Shown here one piece after another: positions 19,890-27,616 of a stretch of DNA of 64,000 nt. A model generated the notes under the pieces. It saw nothing but the letters and a program-made list of their open reading frames with translations, did not search any database and was not told where the DNA came from. Within the stretch, counting starts at the first letter, position 1; the number at the start of each line of letters is the position of its first letter. The translations under genes were made by a program, and so were the position numbers. Source of the stretch: Pseudomonas fluorescens (GTDB taxonomy: Bacteria; Pseudomonadota; Gammaproteobacteria; Pseudomonadales; Pseudomonadaceae); the NCBI RefSeq assembly GCF_000730425.1, contig NZ_CP008896.1, positions 4,588,001 through 4,652,000 of the forward strand. Reading direction: 5' to 3'.

Positions 19890-21391
19890 CAGTCGATCAC
19901 CCGTCCTTTCAGTGCGAAGAGTCCCTGCGGGCGTTTCTGGATAAACACAATGATCAGCGCAAGGATCAGGATCTTGCCGAGCACGGCGCCGATCTGCGGT
20001 TCAAGAATCTTGTTGGCGATCCCCAGGCCAAAGGCGGCCATGACGCTGCCGGCCAACTGGCCAACCCCGCCAAGCACCACCACCAGGAAGGAGTCGATGA
20101 TGTAGCTCTGGCCCAGGTCCGGGCCGACGTTACCGATCTGGCTCAGGGCCACGCCACCGAGGCCGGCGATCCCCGAGCCGAGGCCAAAGGCGAGCATGTC
20201 CACGCGCCCGGTGGGCACGCCGCAGCAGGCGGCCATGTTGCGGTTCTGGGTCACGGCGCGCACGTTCAGGCCCAGGCGGGTTTTGTTCAGCAGCAGCCAG
20301 GTCAGCACCACCACGCACAACGCGAAGGCGATGATGACGAGGCGGTTGTAAGGCAGCACCAGATTGGGCAGCACCTGAATCCCGCCCGACAGCCAGGCCG
20401 GGTTGGCCACTTCAACGTTCTGTGCGCCGAACAGCAGGCGCACCAACTGGATCAGCATCAGGCTGATGCCCCAGGTCGCCAGCAGGGTTTCCAGCGGGCG
20501 CCCATAGAGGTGACGGATCACCGTGCGCTCCAGGGCCATGCCGATGCCGGCGGTGACAAAAAACGCCACCGGCAGCGCAATCAACGGGTAGAACTCGATG
20601 GCCTGGGGCACGTAGCGCTGCATCAGCAACTGCACCACGTAGGTGGAGTAGGCGCCGAGCATCAGCATCTCGCCGTGGGCCATGTTGATCACCCCGAGCA
20701 GGCCGAAGGTAATCGCCAGGCCCAGGGCCGCCAGCAGCAGGATCGAGCCCAGGGACATACCGCTGAAGGCTTGCCCGAGGACCTCGCCCACCAGCAGCTT
20801 GCGCTTGACCTGGGCCAGGCTGGTTTCGGCGGCGGTGTGCACCCCGGCGTCGGCCTCCACGCCGGGAGCCAGCAGGGCCTCCAGGCGGGTGCGGGCCAGC
20901 GGATCGCCGGTGCTGCCGAGCAGACGCACGGCGGCCAGGCGCACGGCCGGGTCGGGGTCGACCAGCTGCAGGTTGGCCAGGGCCAGGCTCAGGGCGCTGT
21001 GTACCTCGTCATCGGTTTCGCTGGCGAGTTGCCGGTCGAGGAATTTCAACTGCGCAGGCTGCGCGCTTTTTTGCAAGGTTCGGGCGGCGCTCAGGCGCAC
21101 CTTGGGTTCGGTGGCGAGCAGTTGTTGGCTGGCCTGTACATTGTCGATCAGGCCGCGCAGGCGGTTGTTCAGGCGCACGGTCCGGGTTTCGCCGTTGACG
21201 CTGATTTGGCCTTGTTGCAGGGCGTTGATCAACTCGGCACGCGCCGGGTCGGGCTGGGCGGCCCAGTCCTGCAACAGCTTGGCCTGTTGCATGGGGTTGG
21301 CCGCAAGGAAGTCTTCGGCATCGCCGGCGTGCGCGGCCAGGGGCAGCAACAGCAGGCAGGCCAGGAGGAAGCGGTGGAGGGCAGTGGGCAT
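19889..21391 (-). CDS. urtB: Urea ABC transporter permease UrtB
   Basis: A 500-residue LivH-type permease. It has a signal-like N-terminus (MPTALHRFLLACLLLLPLAAHA) and a ~190-residue soluble extension of helical, HEAT-like repeats typical of UrtB, then the permease core with FGLLGVINMAHGEMLMLGAY and GLGGVALSQIGNVGPDLGQSY. The ATG at 21391 is preferred to an in-frame TTG six bases upstream. A REPIN lies between it and urtA, which could reduce downstream expression relative to the binding protein. Confidence 0.95.
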   Translation of the reverse strand: MPTALHRFLLACLLLLPLAAHAGDAEDFLAANPMQQAKLLQDWAAQPDPARAELINALQQGQISVNGETRTVRLNNRLRGLIDNVQASQQLLATEPKVRLSAARTLQKSAQPAQLKFLDRQLASETDDEVHSALSLALANLQLVDPDPAVRLAAVRLLGSTGDPLARTRLEALLAPGVEADAGVHTAAETSLAQVKRKLLVGEVLGQAFSGMSLGSILLLAALGLAITFGLLGVINMAHGEMLMLGAYSTYVVQLLMQRYVPQAIEFYPLIALPVAFFVTAGIGMALERTVIRHLYGRPLETLLATWGISLMLIQLVRLLFGAQNVEVANPAWLSGGIQVLPNLVLPYNRLVIIAFALCVVVLTWLLLNKTRLGLNVRAVTQNRNMAACCGVPTGRVDMLAFGLGSGIAGLGGVALSQIGNVGPDLGQSYIIDSFLVVVLGGVGQLAGSVMAAFGLGIANKILEPQIGAVLGKILILALIIVFIQKRPQGLFALKGRVID

Positions 21392-21426
21392 AAACAAATG
21401 TCCTGGTCATGCACGGACTAGGTTTA

Positions 21427-21515
21427 TGTGGGAGGGGGCTTGCTCGCGAAGGCGGTGCGTCAGTGATGGATATGTTGACTGATACACCGCCTTCGCGAGC
21501 AAGCCCGCTCCCACA
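21427..21515. repeat. REPIN (GTGGGAG(C/G)GGGCTTGCTC type) between urtA and urtB
   Basis: Inverted copies with interior containing GTTGACTGATACACCGC, the same interior as at 49246 and the reverse of those at 16163 and 51894. A 3'-end hairpin after urtA would fit the common excess of binding-protein mRNA. Confidence 0.8.
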
Positions 21516-21533
21516 TTTGATCTGTGTTGGGGC

Positions 21534-22799
21534 TTAGTTGCTCTTCACCGCGTGATCCGGCTTTTTGTCGTTGCCAGGGATGTACGGGCTCCATGGCTGG
21601 GCGCGGATCGGCCCTTCGGTCTGCCACACCACCGAGAACTGGCCGTCGGACTGGATCTCGCCAATCATCACCGGCTTGTGCAGGTGGTGGTTGGTCTTGT
21701 CCATGGTCAGGGTGTAGCCCGACGGTGCGGCGAAGGTCTGGCCGGCGAGGGCTTCACGTACCTTGTCGACATCGGTGGATTTGGCTTTCTCCACGGCCTG
21801 CGCCCACATATGGATACCGACGTAGGTGGCCTCCATCGGGTCGTTGGTCACGGCCTTGTCGGCGCCCGGCAGGTTCTTCGCCTTGGCATAGGCTTTCCAG
21901 TCGGCGACGAACTTGGCGTTGACCGGGTTTTCCACCGACTGGAAGTAGTTCCATGCCGCCAGGTTGCCCACCAGCGGCTTGGTGTCGATGCCGCGCAGTT
22001 CCTCTTCACCCACCGAGAACGCCACCACCGGTACCTCGGTGGCTTTGAGGCCCTGGTTGGCCAGTTCCTTGTAGAACGGCACGTTGGAGTCGCCATTGAC
22101 CGTGGACACCACAGCGGTCTTGCCGCCAGCGGAGAACTTCTTGATGTTGGCGACGATGGTCTGGTAATCGCTGTGGCCGAACGGGGTGTAGACCTCTTCG
22201 ATGTCTTTGTCGGCCACGCCTTTGGAGTGCAGGAACGCGCGCAGGATCTTGTTGGTGGTGCGCGGGTACACGTAGTCGGTGCCCAGCAGGAAGAAGCGCT
22301 TGGCACTGCCGCCTTCCTCGCTCATCAGGTATTCCACCGCCGGGATTGCCTGCTGGTTCGGCGCTGCACCGGTGTAGAACACGTTGGGCGACATTTCTTC
22401 GCCTTCGTATTGCACCGGGTAGAACAGCAGACCGTTGAGTTCTTCGAACACCGGCAGCACCGATTTACGCGACACCGAGGTCCAGCAACCGAACACCACG
22501 GCGACCTTGTCCTGGGTCAGCAACTGCCGACCCTTCTCGGCGAACAGTGGCCAGTTGGACGCCGGGTCCACCACCACCGCTTCCAGCATCTTGCCGTTGA
22601 CGCCACCCTTGGCGTTGATTTCGTCGATGGTCATCAACGCCATGTCTTTAAGCGAGGTCTCGGAGATTGCCATGGTCCCGGACAGCGAGTGCAGGATGCC
22701 GACCTTGATGGTCTCGGCAGCCTGGACGGTCCAGGTCAGGCCCATGGCGGCAATGCTTGCCGTGAGTGTGAAAGCCTTGATCAAGCAGCGACGCTTCAT
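21534..22799 (-). CDS. urtA: Urea ABC transporter substrate-binding protein UrtA
   Basis: A 421-residue periplasmic binding protein with a signal peptide (MKRRCLIKAFTLTASIAAMG..VQA), then ETIKVGILHSLSGTMAISET and the UrtA-typical VFGCWTSVSRKSVLPVFEE, LLFYPVQYEGEEMSPNVFY and FLLGTDYVYPRTTN. It captures urea or short amides for UrtBCDE. The ATG at 22799 follows GGAGATTGCACA. A sigma-54 type promoter about 40 bases upstream indicates nitrogen control of the operon. Confidence 0.97.
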   Translation of the reverse strand: MKRRCLIKAFTLTASIAAMGLTWTVQAAETIKVGILHSLSGTMAISETSLKDMALMTIDEINAKGGVNGKMLEAVVVDPASNWPLFAEKGRQLLTQDKVAVVFGCWTSVSRKSVLPVFEELNGLLFYPVQYEGEEMSPNVFYTGAAPNQQAIPAVEYLMSEEGGSAKRFFLLGTDYVYPRTTNKILRAFLHSKGVADKDIEEVYTPFGHSDYQTIVANIKKFSAGGKTAVVSTVNGDSNVPFYKELANQGLKATEVPVVAFSVGEEELRGIDTKPLVGNLAAWNYFQSVENPVNAKFVADWKAYAKAKNLPGADKAVTNDPMEATYVGIHMWAQAVEKAKSTDVDKVREALAGQTFAAPSGYTLTMDKTNHHLHKPVMIGEIQSDGQFSVVWQTEGPIRAQPWSPYIPGNDKKPDHAVKSN

Positions 22800-22850
22800 T
22801 GTGCAATCTCCGTAACTCAACAGTGTTTAAGGACAATTGAGAGAGGCATT

Positions 22851-22864
22851 GCAAGGGATGTGCC
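22851..22864 (-). promoter_or_regulatory. Sigma-54 promoter of the urt operon
   Basis: On the minus strand the sequence reads GGCAC-ATCCC-TTGCA, with the -24 GG and -12 GC ten bases apart, against the consensus TGGCAC-N5-TTGCW (only the first T is changed). The predicted start near 22840 leaves a ~40-base leader to urtA. Nitrogen regulation of urea uptake by RpoN/NtrC is well known in the family. Confidence 0.75.
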
Positions 22865-22917
22865 TAGTCGCGTGAAAGCAGGAAATGGTCGTTTTGAGCC
22901 CAGCAGGGCTTGAGGGG

Positions 22918-22934
22918 TGCACCATGAACTGGCA
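22918..22934. promoter_or_regulatory. Possible NtrC enhancer half-site
   Basis: TGCACCATGAACTGGCA has a perfect left arm (TGCACC) and a degenerate right arm relative to the NtrC site TGCACC-N5-GGTGCA. It lies 54-70 bases upstream of the -24 element; a second GGTGCAC half lies near 22948. Position fits an enhancer; sequence match is partial. Confidence 0.35.
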
Positions 22935-22979
22935 GGCCGGGCGAGTGGGTGCACGTGCGTGCGCTACAACGGGGCGCGG

Positions 22980-23990
22980 TCAGCGCTTGCGCATCAAACC
23001 GATGAAAAACAGCCCGCCAATGGCTGCCGTGGCGACGCCAATCGGCAAGTCTTCCGGGGCAATCAGCGTGCGTGCGGCCACATCGACCCAGACCAGGAAG
23101 ACACTGCCGAGCAACACGCACACCGGCAGTAGTCGACGATGCTCGGCGCCCACCAGACGCCGGGCAATGTGCGGCACCATCAACCCGACAAAACCGATGG
23201 AACCGCTGATCGAGACCAGCACGCCGGTCATCAGCGAGGCGATCAGGAAAACCTTGAGGCGCACATTGCGTGCATTCAGGCCCAGGGTCACGGCGGTCTG
23301 CTCGCCGGCCATCAGCGCGTTGAGCGGGCGCGCCATGCCCAGCAGCAGCAACAGCCCGAGCAGTACGGTAATGGAGGGGATCGCCAGCAGTTCCCAGCGC
23401 GCCAAACCGAGGCCGCCGAGCATCCAGAACATCACCGCCGGCGCCGCCCGATGGTCGCCCATGAACAACAGCAGGTTGGCTGCGGCCATCATCACGAATG
23501 ACACCGCCACACCGCAGAGCAACAGGCGATCACTCTCCAGCCGGCCATTGCGGCTGGCCACGGCCAGCACCGCCAGCATACTCAGCAGTGCGCCGATAAA
23601 GGCGGCGAGGGGCAAGGTCAGCAGGCCGATGATTTCGCCCACATGCAGCACCACGATCACCGCGCCCAGGGTGGCCCCCGAGGTCACCCCCAGCAGGTGT
23701 GGGTCGGCCAGCGGGTTACGTGTCACCGCCTGCAATACCGCACCGATCAGCGCCAGCCCGGCGCCTACCAGGGCACCCAGTAACATGCGCGGTACACGGA
23801 TCAGCCAGACGATATGTTCCTGGCCCACCGACCAATCCACCGGCCCGATACCGAAGGCCTTGTGCAGCAGGATCCGCCACACCACGTCCACCGGCACCCG
23901 CGCCGAACCGAAGCCCAGCGAGACGACACAGGACACCAGCAGCACTGCGCCAAGGGCGGCCAGCAGCAGGGCGTAGCGGCGCTGGATCAT
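22980..23990 (-). CDS. FecCD-family metal/metallophore ABC permease
   Basis: A 336-residue inner-membrane permease of the BtuC/FhuB/FecCD family, with about ten helices and the signatures RVPRMLLGALVGAGLALIGAVLQAVTRNPLADPHLLGVTSGA (family core, abbreviated by motif RNPLADP) and GSIGFVGLMVPHIARRLVG. Last of a three-gene operon with 4-base overlaps. From memory it corresponds to the PA2911-PA2914 group next to the cob genes in P. aeruginosa. The substrate is probably a metal complex rather than free ion. Confidence 0.9.
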   Translation of the reverse strand: MIQRRYALLLAALGAVLLVSCVVSLGFGSARVPVDVVWRILLHKAFGIGPVDWSVGQEHIVWLIRVPRMLLGALVGAGLALIGAVLQAVTRNPLADPHLLGVTSGATLGAVIVVLHVGEIIGLLTLPLAAFIGALLSMLAVLAVASRNGRLESDRLLLCGVAVSFVMMAAANLLLFMGDHRAAPAVMFWMLGGLGLARWELLAIPSITVLLGLLLLLGMARPLNALMAGEQTAVTLGLNARNVRLKVFLIASLMTGVLVSISGSIGFVGLMVPHIARRLVGAEHRRLLPVCVLLGSVFLVWVDVAARTLIAPEDLPIGVATAAIGGLFFIGLMRKR

Positions 23991-24934
23991 TGGCGGTGGA
24001 ACCCCTTGGCCAGGGTTTGCACGGCCAGCACATTGTCGATACCCGGCGTGGCCTGCACGTAGGGGATCACGATAAAGCGTCGCTGTTTGATCGCGTCCAC
24101 CGATTGCAGGGCCGGGTTCTCCAGCAGGAACTGGATTTTCTGCTCGGCGGTGATTTCGCTGTAGTCGACGATCACGATCACCTGGGGGTTGCGCTCCACC
24201 ACGGTCTCCCAGTTGATCCGGGTCCAGCTGGCGTCCACGTCATCGAGGATATTGCGCCCTCCGGCGGCATCGATCAGTGCCTGGGGCATGCCCAGGCGGC
24301 CGGAGGTCATGGCGCGATCTTCGCCGCTGTCGTAGAGAAACACCCGTGGTTTTTCGGCGGGCAGGGTTTTGTGCACCGCGCTAACCTGGGCCTGCATCCG
24401 GGCGATCAGGGCATTGGCGCGGTCTTGCACGTCGAAGATCCGGCCCAGGTTGCGCAGGTCGTTGTAGGTGTCGTCCAGGGTGGCTGCCGGGCGCTTCATC
24501 ACGAAGGCACAGGATTCGGTCAGTTCAAGTACATTGATGCCCAACGGTTGCAGGGTTTGTGGGGTGAGGTCGCCACCCACGCGCATGCCGTAGTCCCAGC
24601 CGGCGAAGAAAAAATCCACATTGGCATTGAGCAGGGTTTCCACCGAAGGGTACTTGCTTGCCAGTTCCGGCAGGCCGTCCAGCAGCGAGGCCATTTGCGG
24701 GGTCACGGCTTTCCAGCCGGTCACGCCGCTGTAGCCGGCCATGCGCGACTTGAGGCCCAGGGCGAGCATCATCTGGGTCATGTTGATGTCGTGGCTGACG
24801 GCGTGCTCGGGGGCCTGATTGAAGGTCACCTCGCGGTTGCAGCTCTGGATCTTCAACGGGTAGCGGGTGGCCTCGGCAAAGGCCTGGGCCGCCCCGCACA
24901 GTAGGGTAAGGCACAGCAGGGAGCGCAGGATCAT
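23987..24934 (-). CDS. Periplasmic metallophore/metal-complex binding protein
   Basis: A 315-residue helical-backbone binding protein (BtuF/FhuD/TroA-like class). There is a Sec signal peptide ([20 protein letters not shown]), then the strand-helix-strand pattern with HAVSHDINMTQMMLALGLKSRMAGYSGV, a long linking helix near the middle (LDDTYNDLRNLGRIFDVQDRANAL) and PQVIVIVDYSEITAEQK. It is coupled to the permease (overlap at 23987) and ATPase (overlap at 24931). It delivers the ligand from the periplasm to the transporter. Confidence 0.88.
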   Translation of the reverse strand: MILRSLLCLTLLCGAAQAFAEATRYPLKIQSCNREVTFNQAPEHAVSHDINMTQMMLALGLKSRMAGYSGVTGWKAVTPQMASLLDGLPELASKYPSVETLLNANVDFFFAGWDYGMRVGGDLTPQTLQPLGINVLELTESCAFVMKRPAATLDDTYNDLRNLGRIFDVQDRANALIARMQAQVSAVHKTLPAEKPRVFLYDSGEDRAMTSGRLGMPQALIDAAGGRNILDDVDASWTRINWETVVERNPQVIVIVDYSEITAEQKIQFLLENPALQSVDAIKQRRFIVIPYVQATPGIDNVLAVQTLAKGFHRQ

Positions 24935-25719
24935 GGTTGGGTTATCCAGGTGATTCGCGGGTAGCCGGAAAGTGGATGGGTATCGATCAGTGCCTCGACA
25001 CCGAACACCTCGCGCAGCAGTTTTGCGGTCAGTACTTCATGGGGCGTGCCGCTGGCAACGATCTGCCCGTGGTTGATCACGTACAGGCGATCACAGAAGG
25101 CTGCGGCCAGGTTGAGGTCGTGGATGCTGGCCAGGGTGCCGATCTGCAGGCGCTTGACCAGCTTCAGCAGCTCCAACTGGTAGCGTGGGTCGAGGTGGTT
25201 GGTCGGCTCGTCGAGGATCAGCAGTTGCGGCTGCTGGGCCAGGGCACGGGCCAGGATCACCCGCTGTTTTTCACCACCGGAGAGGGTGGCAAAGGCGTGG
25301 TCTTCAAAGCCCAGCAGGCCGACGGACTCGAGGGCGCGTTGAGTCAGTTGGCGGTCGAGCAACGTATCGCTGTCGAACAGCCCTTTGTGGGGTGTGCGCC
25401 CCATGGCGACCACTTCGTCGACCCGCAGGCCGAAGGCGTCGGGAAACTCTTGCAGCACCACGGCGATGCGCTGGGCGCACCAGCGTGAAGATTGCTTCCA
25501 GACGTTCTGGTGATCGAGGCGCACTTCACCCTGGTCGGGTTTGCTGAAGCGATAGGCGCAGCGCAACAGGCTGGTCTTGCCGCTGCCATTGGGCCCGATC
25601 AGCCCGACAAACTCCCCCGCACCCACTTGCAGGCTGGCATCACGCAGTTGGAACTGGTGATGGCAGTGGCCGTGGCCCAGTGGGGCCCAGGCGAGGTGGT
25701 GAAGGTCTAGAGTGGGCAT
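24931..25719 (-). CDS. FecE/FepC-type ABC transporter ATPase
   Basis: A 262-residue ATPase: Walker [13 protein letters not shown], signature [15 protein letters not shown], Walker [17 protein letters not shown], and the switch histidine in [15 protein letters not shown]. The ATG at 25719 with an upstream GAGAGATT is preferred to an in-frame TTG 12 bases earlier. It energises the FecCD permease. It lies 37 bases downstream of the remnant of a TonB-dependent receptor on the same strand. Confidence 0.92.
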   Translation of the reverse strand: MPTLDLHHLAWAPLGHGHCHHQFQLRDASLQVGAGEFVGLIGPNGSGKTSLLRCAYRFSKPDQGEVRLDHQNVWKQSSRWCAQRIAVVLQEFPDAFGLRVDEVVAMGRTPHKGLFDSDTLLDRQLTQRALESVGLLGFEDHAFATLSGGEKQRVILARALAQQPQLLILDEPTNHLDPRYQLELLKLVKRLQIGTLASIHDLNLAAAFCDRLYVINHGQIVASGTPHEVLTAKLLREVFGVEALIDTHPLSGYPRITWITQP

Positions 25720-25756
25720 CAAATCTCTCAAGTCAAACAGCGATCCAGTGTGGTGG

Positions 25757-26014
25757 TTAGAAGGTGTAGTCCGCCGTCACAAAGAACGAGCGTGGCTCAC
25801 CCAGTATCCATTGCGGGCCGTCATTGTGTTGGCTCACGGCGTAGGTGCGGTCGAACAGGTTATTCAATTGCAGGCCCGATGTCGTGTTGCGCATGGCTTT
25901 CCAGGTCACGCCGGCACCGGTGCGGTACTTGCTCATCGGACGACAGATCGCTTCTTCGAGACGGCACTCGCCGCTGGACGCGACGAGTAGGGACAGTGCA
26001 GCAAGTGTTATAAG
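25757..26014 (-). pseudogene. Remnant of a TonB-dependent outer-membrane receptor (C-terminal stub)
   Basis: The frame stays open for 86 codons and ends in the classical receptor C-terminus NLFDRTYAVSQHN...GEPRSFFVTADYTF with terminal Phe, preceded by GAGVTWKAMRNTTSGLQLN, which are the last beta-strands of a siderophore-type barrel. The plug domain and ~20 strands are missing; the only ATG (25936) would give 59 residues. The upstream part (TLAALSLLVASSGECRLEEA) resembles a signal-peptide-like stretch fused to the stub, suggesting an internal deletion. It sits directly upstream of the matching ABC operon, as the receptor gene would. Confidence 0.75.
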
Positions 26015-26024
26015 TTAACACTTG
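26002..26024. promoter_or_regulatory. Zur-box-like palindrome upstream of the receptor stub and ABC operon
   Basis: Perfect 9-bp arms CAAGTGTTA and TAACACTTG around TAAGT. The core GTTATAAGTTAAC closely matches the Zur operator form GTTATA-N-TATAAC known in gammaproteobacteria. It lies at the expected promoter of the receptor/ABC operon. Assignment to Zur (zinc) rather than Fur is by sequence likeness only. Confidence 0.5.
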
Positions 26025-26089
26025 TTGCGGTGGGGGTGAAAGCCCGCGTAAGACTACACAACGCCTCTATTTAGGGCATCTCGCCTGTC

Positions 26090-27472
26090 TCATGCAGAAG
26101 ATGAGGCCGATTCACGTGGCTTGAAAAAACGCGCCAACACCAGACGATCCAATACCCACACCACGATCAGCGACGCGCCGACCAACGGGAAAATGATCGC
26201 CAGGCCCAGCATGATCAGCATCGCGGTTTTCCACTTCGGCAGGTCATGGCGCAGTGGCGGAACCCCCAGGCCGCCCTGTGGCCGGCGCTTCCACCAGATC
26301 ACCACGCCGCTGACCGAACTCAGCAGGATCATCAGGCACACCAGCAGCACGATGATCTGGTTGACCACGCCGAACATCTTGCCCTCGTGCAACATCACCC
26401 CGGACTCGGTGACCCGTGCCACGGTGTTGTAGTGTTCCCAGCGCACATCGGCGAGGACCTTGCCGCTGTATTGGTCGATATGCAGGGTCGCGTCATTGCG
26501 CGGGTCGTTGGCGAATACCGCGACGGTGAACACGCCCGTGGCCGTGGTGGGGAAGGTGATGCTGTAGCCCGGCTCGACCTGGCGCGCGGTGGCCAAATCC
26601 ACGACCTGTTGCAGGCTGATCGCCGGGGCGGCCGGGCCGTGATTCATGCCGCCGTGCTGCCTGTGTTCGGCATGCTCGCCGGACAGGGGCATGGGGGTGT
26701 TTTCCAGGGCCCAGGGGACGGTCTGTTGGGTTGCGGTGTTGAGGCGGCGGGCCTGTTGGTCGGACAGCGGCACATCGTTCCACATCGCCGCCGGAAAGCG
26801 GTTCCACAGGTCGGCGTACTGCTTGCCCCAGAAGCCGGTCCAGGTCAGGCCGCTGAGGATCATCAGCAGCAAAAAGGCGGCCCCCCAGAACCCGGTGACC
26901 GCATGCAGGTCCCGCCAGAACAGGCGCCCGCGACTGCCCAGGCGCGGCCACAGGATCCCGGCGCCCGACCTGCCGCGGGGCCACCACAGGTACAGGCCGG
27001 AGACCACCAGCATCACGCCCCAGCCCGCCGCGAGTTCAATCAGGCGGTCGCCGGTGGTGCCGATCATCAACTCACCGTGCAGTGCGCGGACGATGGCCTG
27101 CAGGTTGTATTTGGCGTCCTGTTCGCCGAGTACGTTGCCGCGGTACGGGTCGATGAAAACGGTCAGCTCGTTGCCCGCGTCGAGCAGCACAAATTGCGCA
27201 CTGCCGGTGGCGCCCGTGGGCGGCAGGTATTTGCTGAGCGTGGCCTGGGGGTAGGCGGCCTTGACCCGTTGCAGTTGTTCATCGGCGCTGAGGGCCTGCT
27301 CGGCAGGCTGCACGGTGAGCAACTGGCCGTACATCAGTGGGTCAAGCTGGGGCTTGAACAGGTAGATGATGCCGGTCACTGCCAGCAACACCATGAAGGG
27401 GGCGACAAACAGCCCGGCGTAGAAATGCCAGCGCCAGGCCAGGTTGTAGAAGGACATCTTTGGAGGGTTCAT
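26090..27472 (-). CDS. PepSY-associated TM-helix protein (PiuB-like)
   Basis: A 460-residue membrane protein with the family opening YNLAWRWHFYAGLFVAPFMVLLAVTGIIYLF, PepSY-like extracytoplasmic segments and four main transmembrane regions (~15-38, ~190-215, ~225-250 and a C-terminal block ~375-445). A His/Met-rich stretch (SGEHAEHRQHGGMNHG) could bind copper. Such proteins accompany TonB receptors and are proposed to reduce or release metals at the inner membrane. It follows oprC on the same strand across a REPIN. The ATG at 27472 is chosen over an in-frame TTG at 27487. Confidence 0.88.
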   Translation of the reverse strand: MNPPKMSFYNLAWRWHFYAGLFVAPFMVLLAVTGIIYLFKPQLDPLMYGQLLTVQPAEQALSADEQLQRVKAAYPQATLSKYLPPTGATGSAQFVLLDAGNELTVFIDPYRGNVLGEQDAKYNLQAIVRALHGELMIGTTGDRLIELAAGWGVMLVVSGLYLWWPRGRSGAGILWPRLGSRGRLFWRDLHAVTGFWGAAFLLLMILSGLTWTGFWGKQYADLWNRFPAAMWNDVPLSDQQARRLNTATQQTVPWALENTPMPLSGEHAEHRQHGGMNHGPAAPAISLQQVVDLATARQVEPGYSITFPTTATGVFTVAVFANDPRNDATLHIDQYSGKVLADVRWEHYNTVARVTESGVMLHEGKMFGVVNQIIVLLVCLMILLSSVSGVVIWWKRRPQGGLGVPPLRHDLPKWKTAMLIMLGLAIIFPLVGASLIVVWVLDRLVLARFFKPRESASSSA

Positions 27473-27530
27473 CAGGGGGCTCCGCAAGGCTGGTATTTTA
27501 TTGGTTTTGATGACGCCATCGCTGGCAATC

Positions 27531-27605
27531 CCCCTGTAGGAGCCGGCTTGCCGGCGATGGCGTCCTCAAGGGCTTCATCGCCGGCAAGCCGGCTCCTACG
27601 GGGGG
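27531..27605. repeat. REPIN (TGTAGGAGCCGGCTTGCC type)
   Basis: Near-perfect inverted pair between oprC and the PepSY gene: CCCCTGTAGGAGCCGGC... and ...GCCGGCTCCTACGGGG. It forms a long hairpin at the end of the oprC transcript. Confidence 0.85.
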
Positions 27606-27616
27606 GCGCGATGCTG

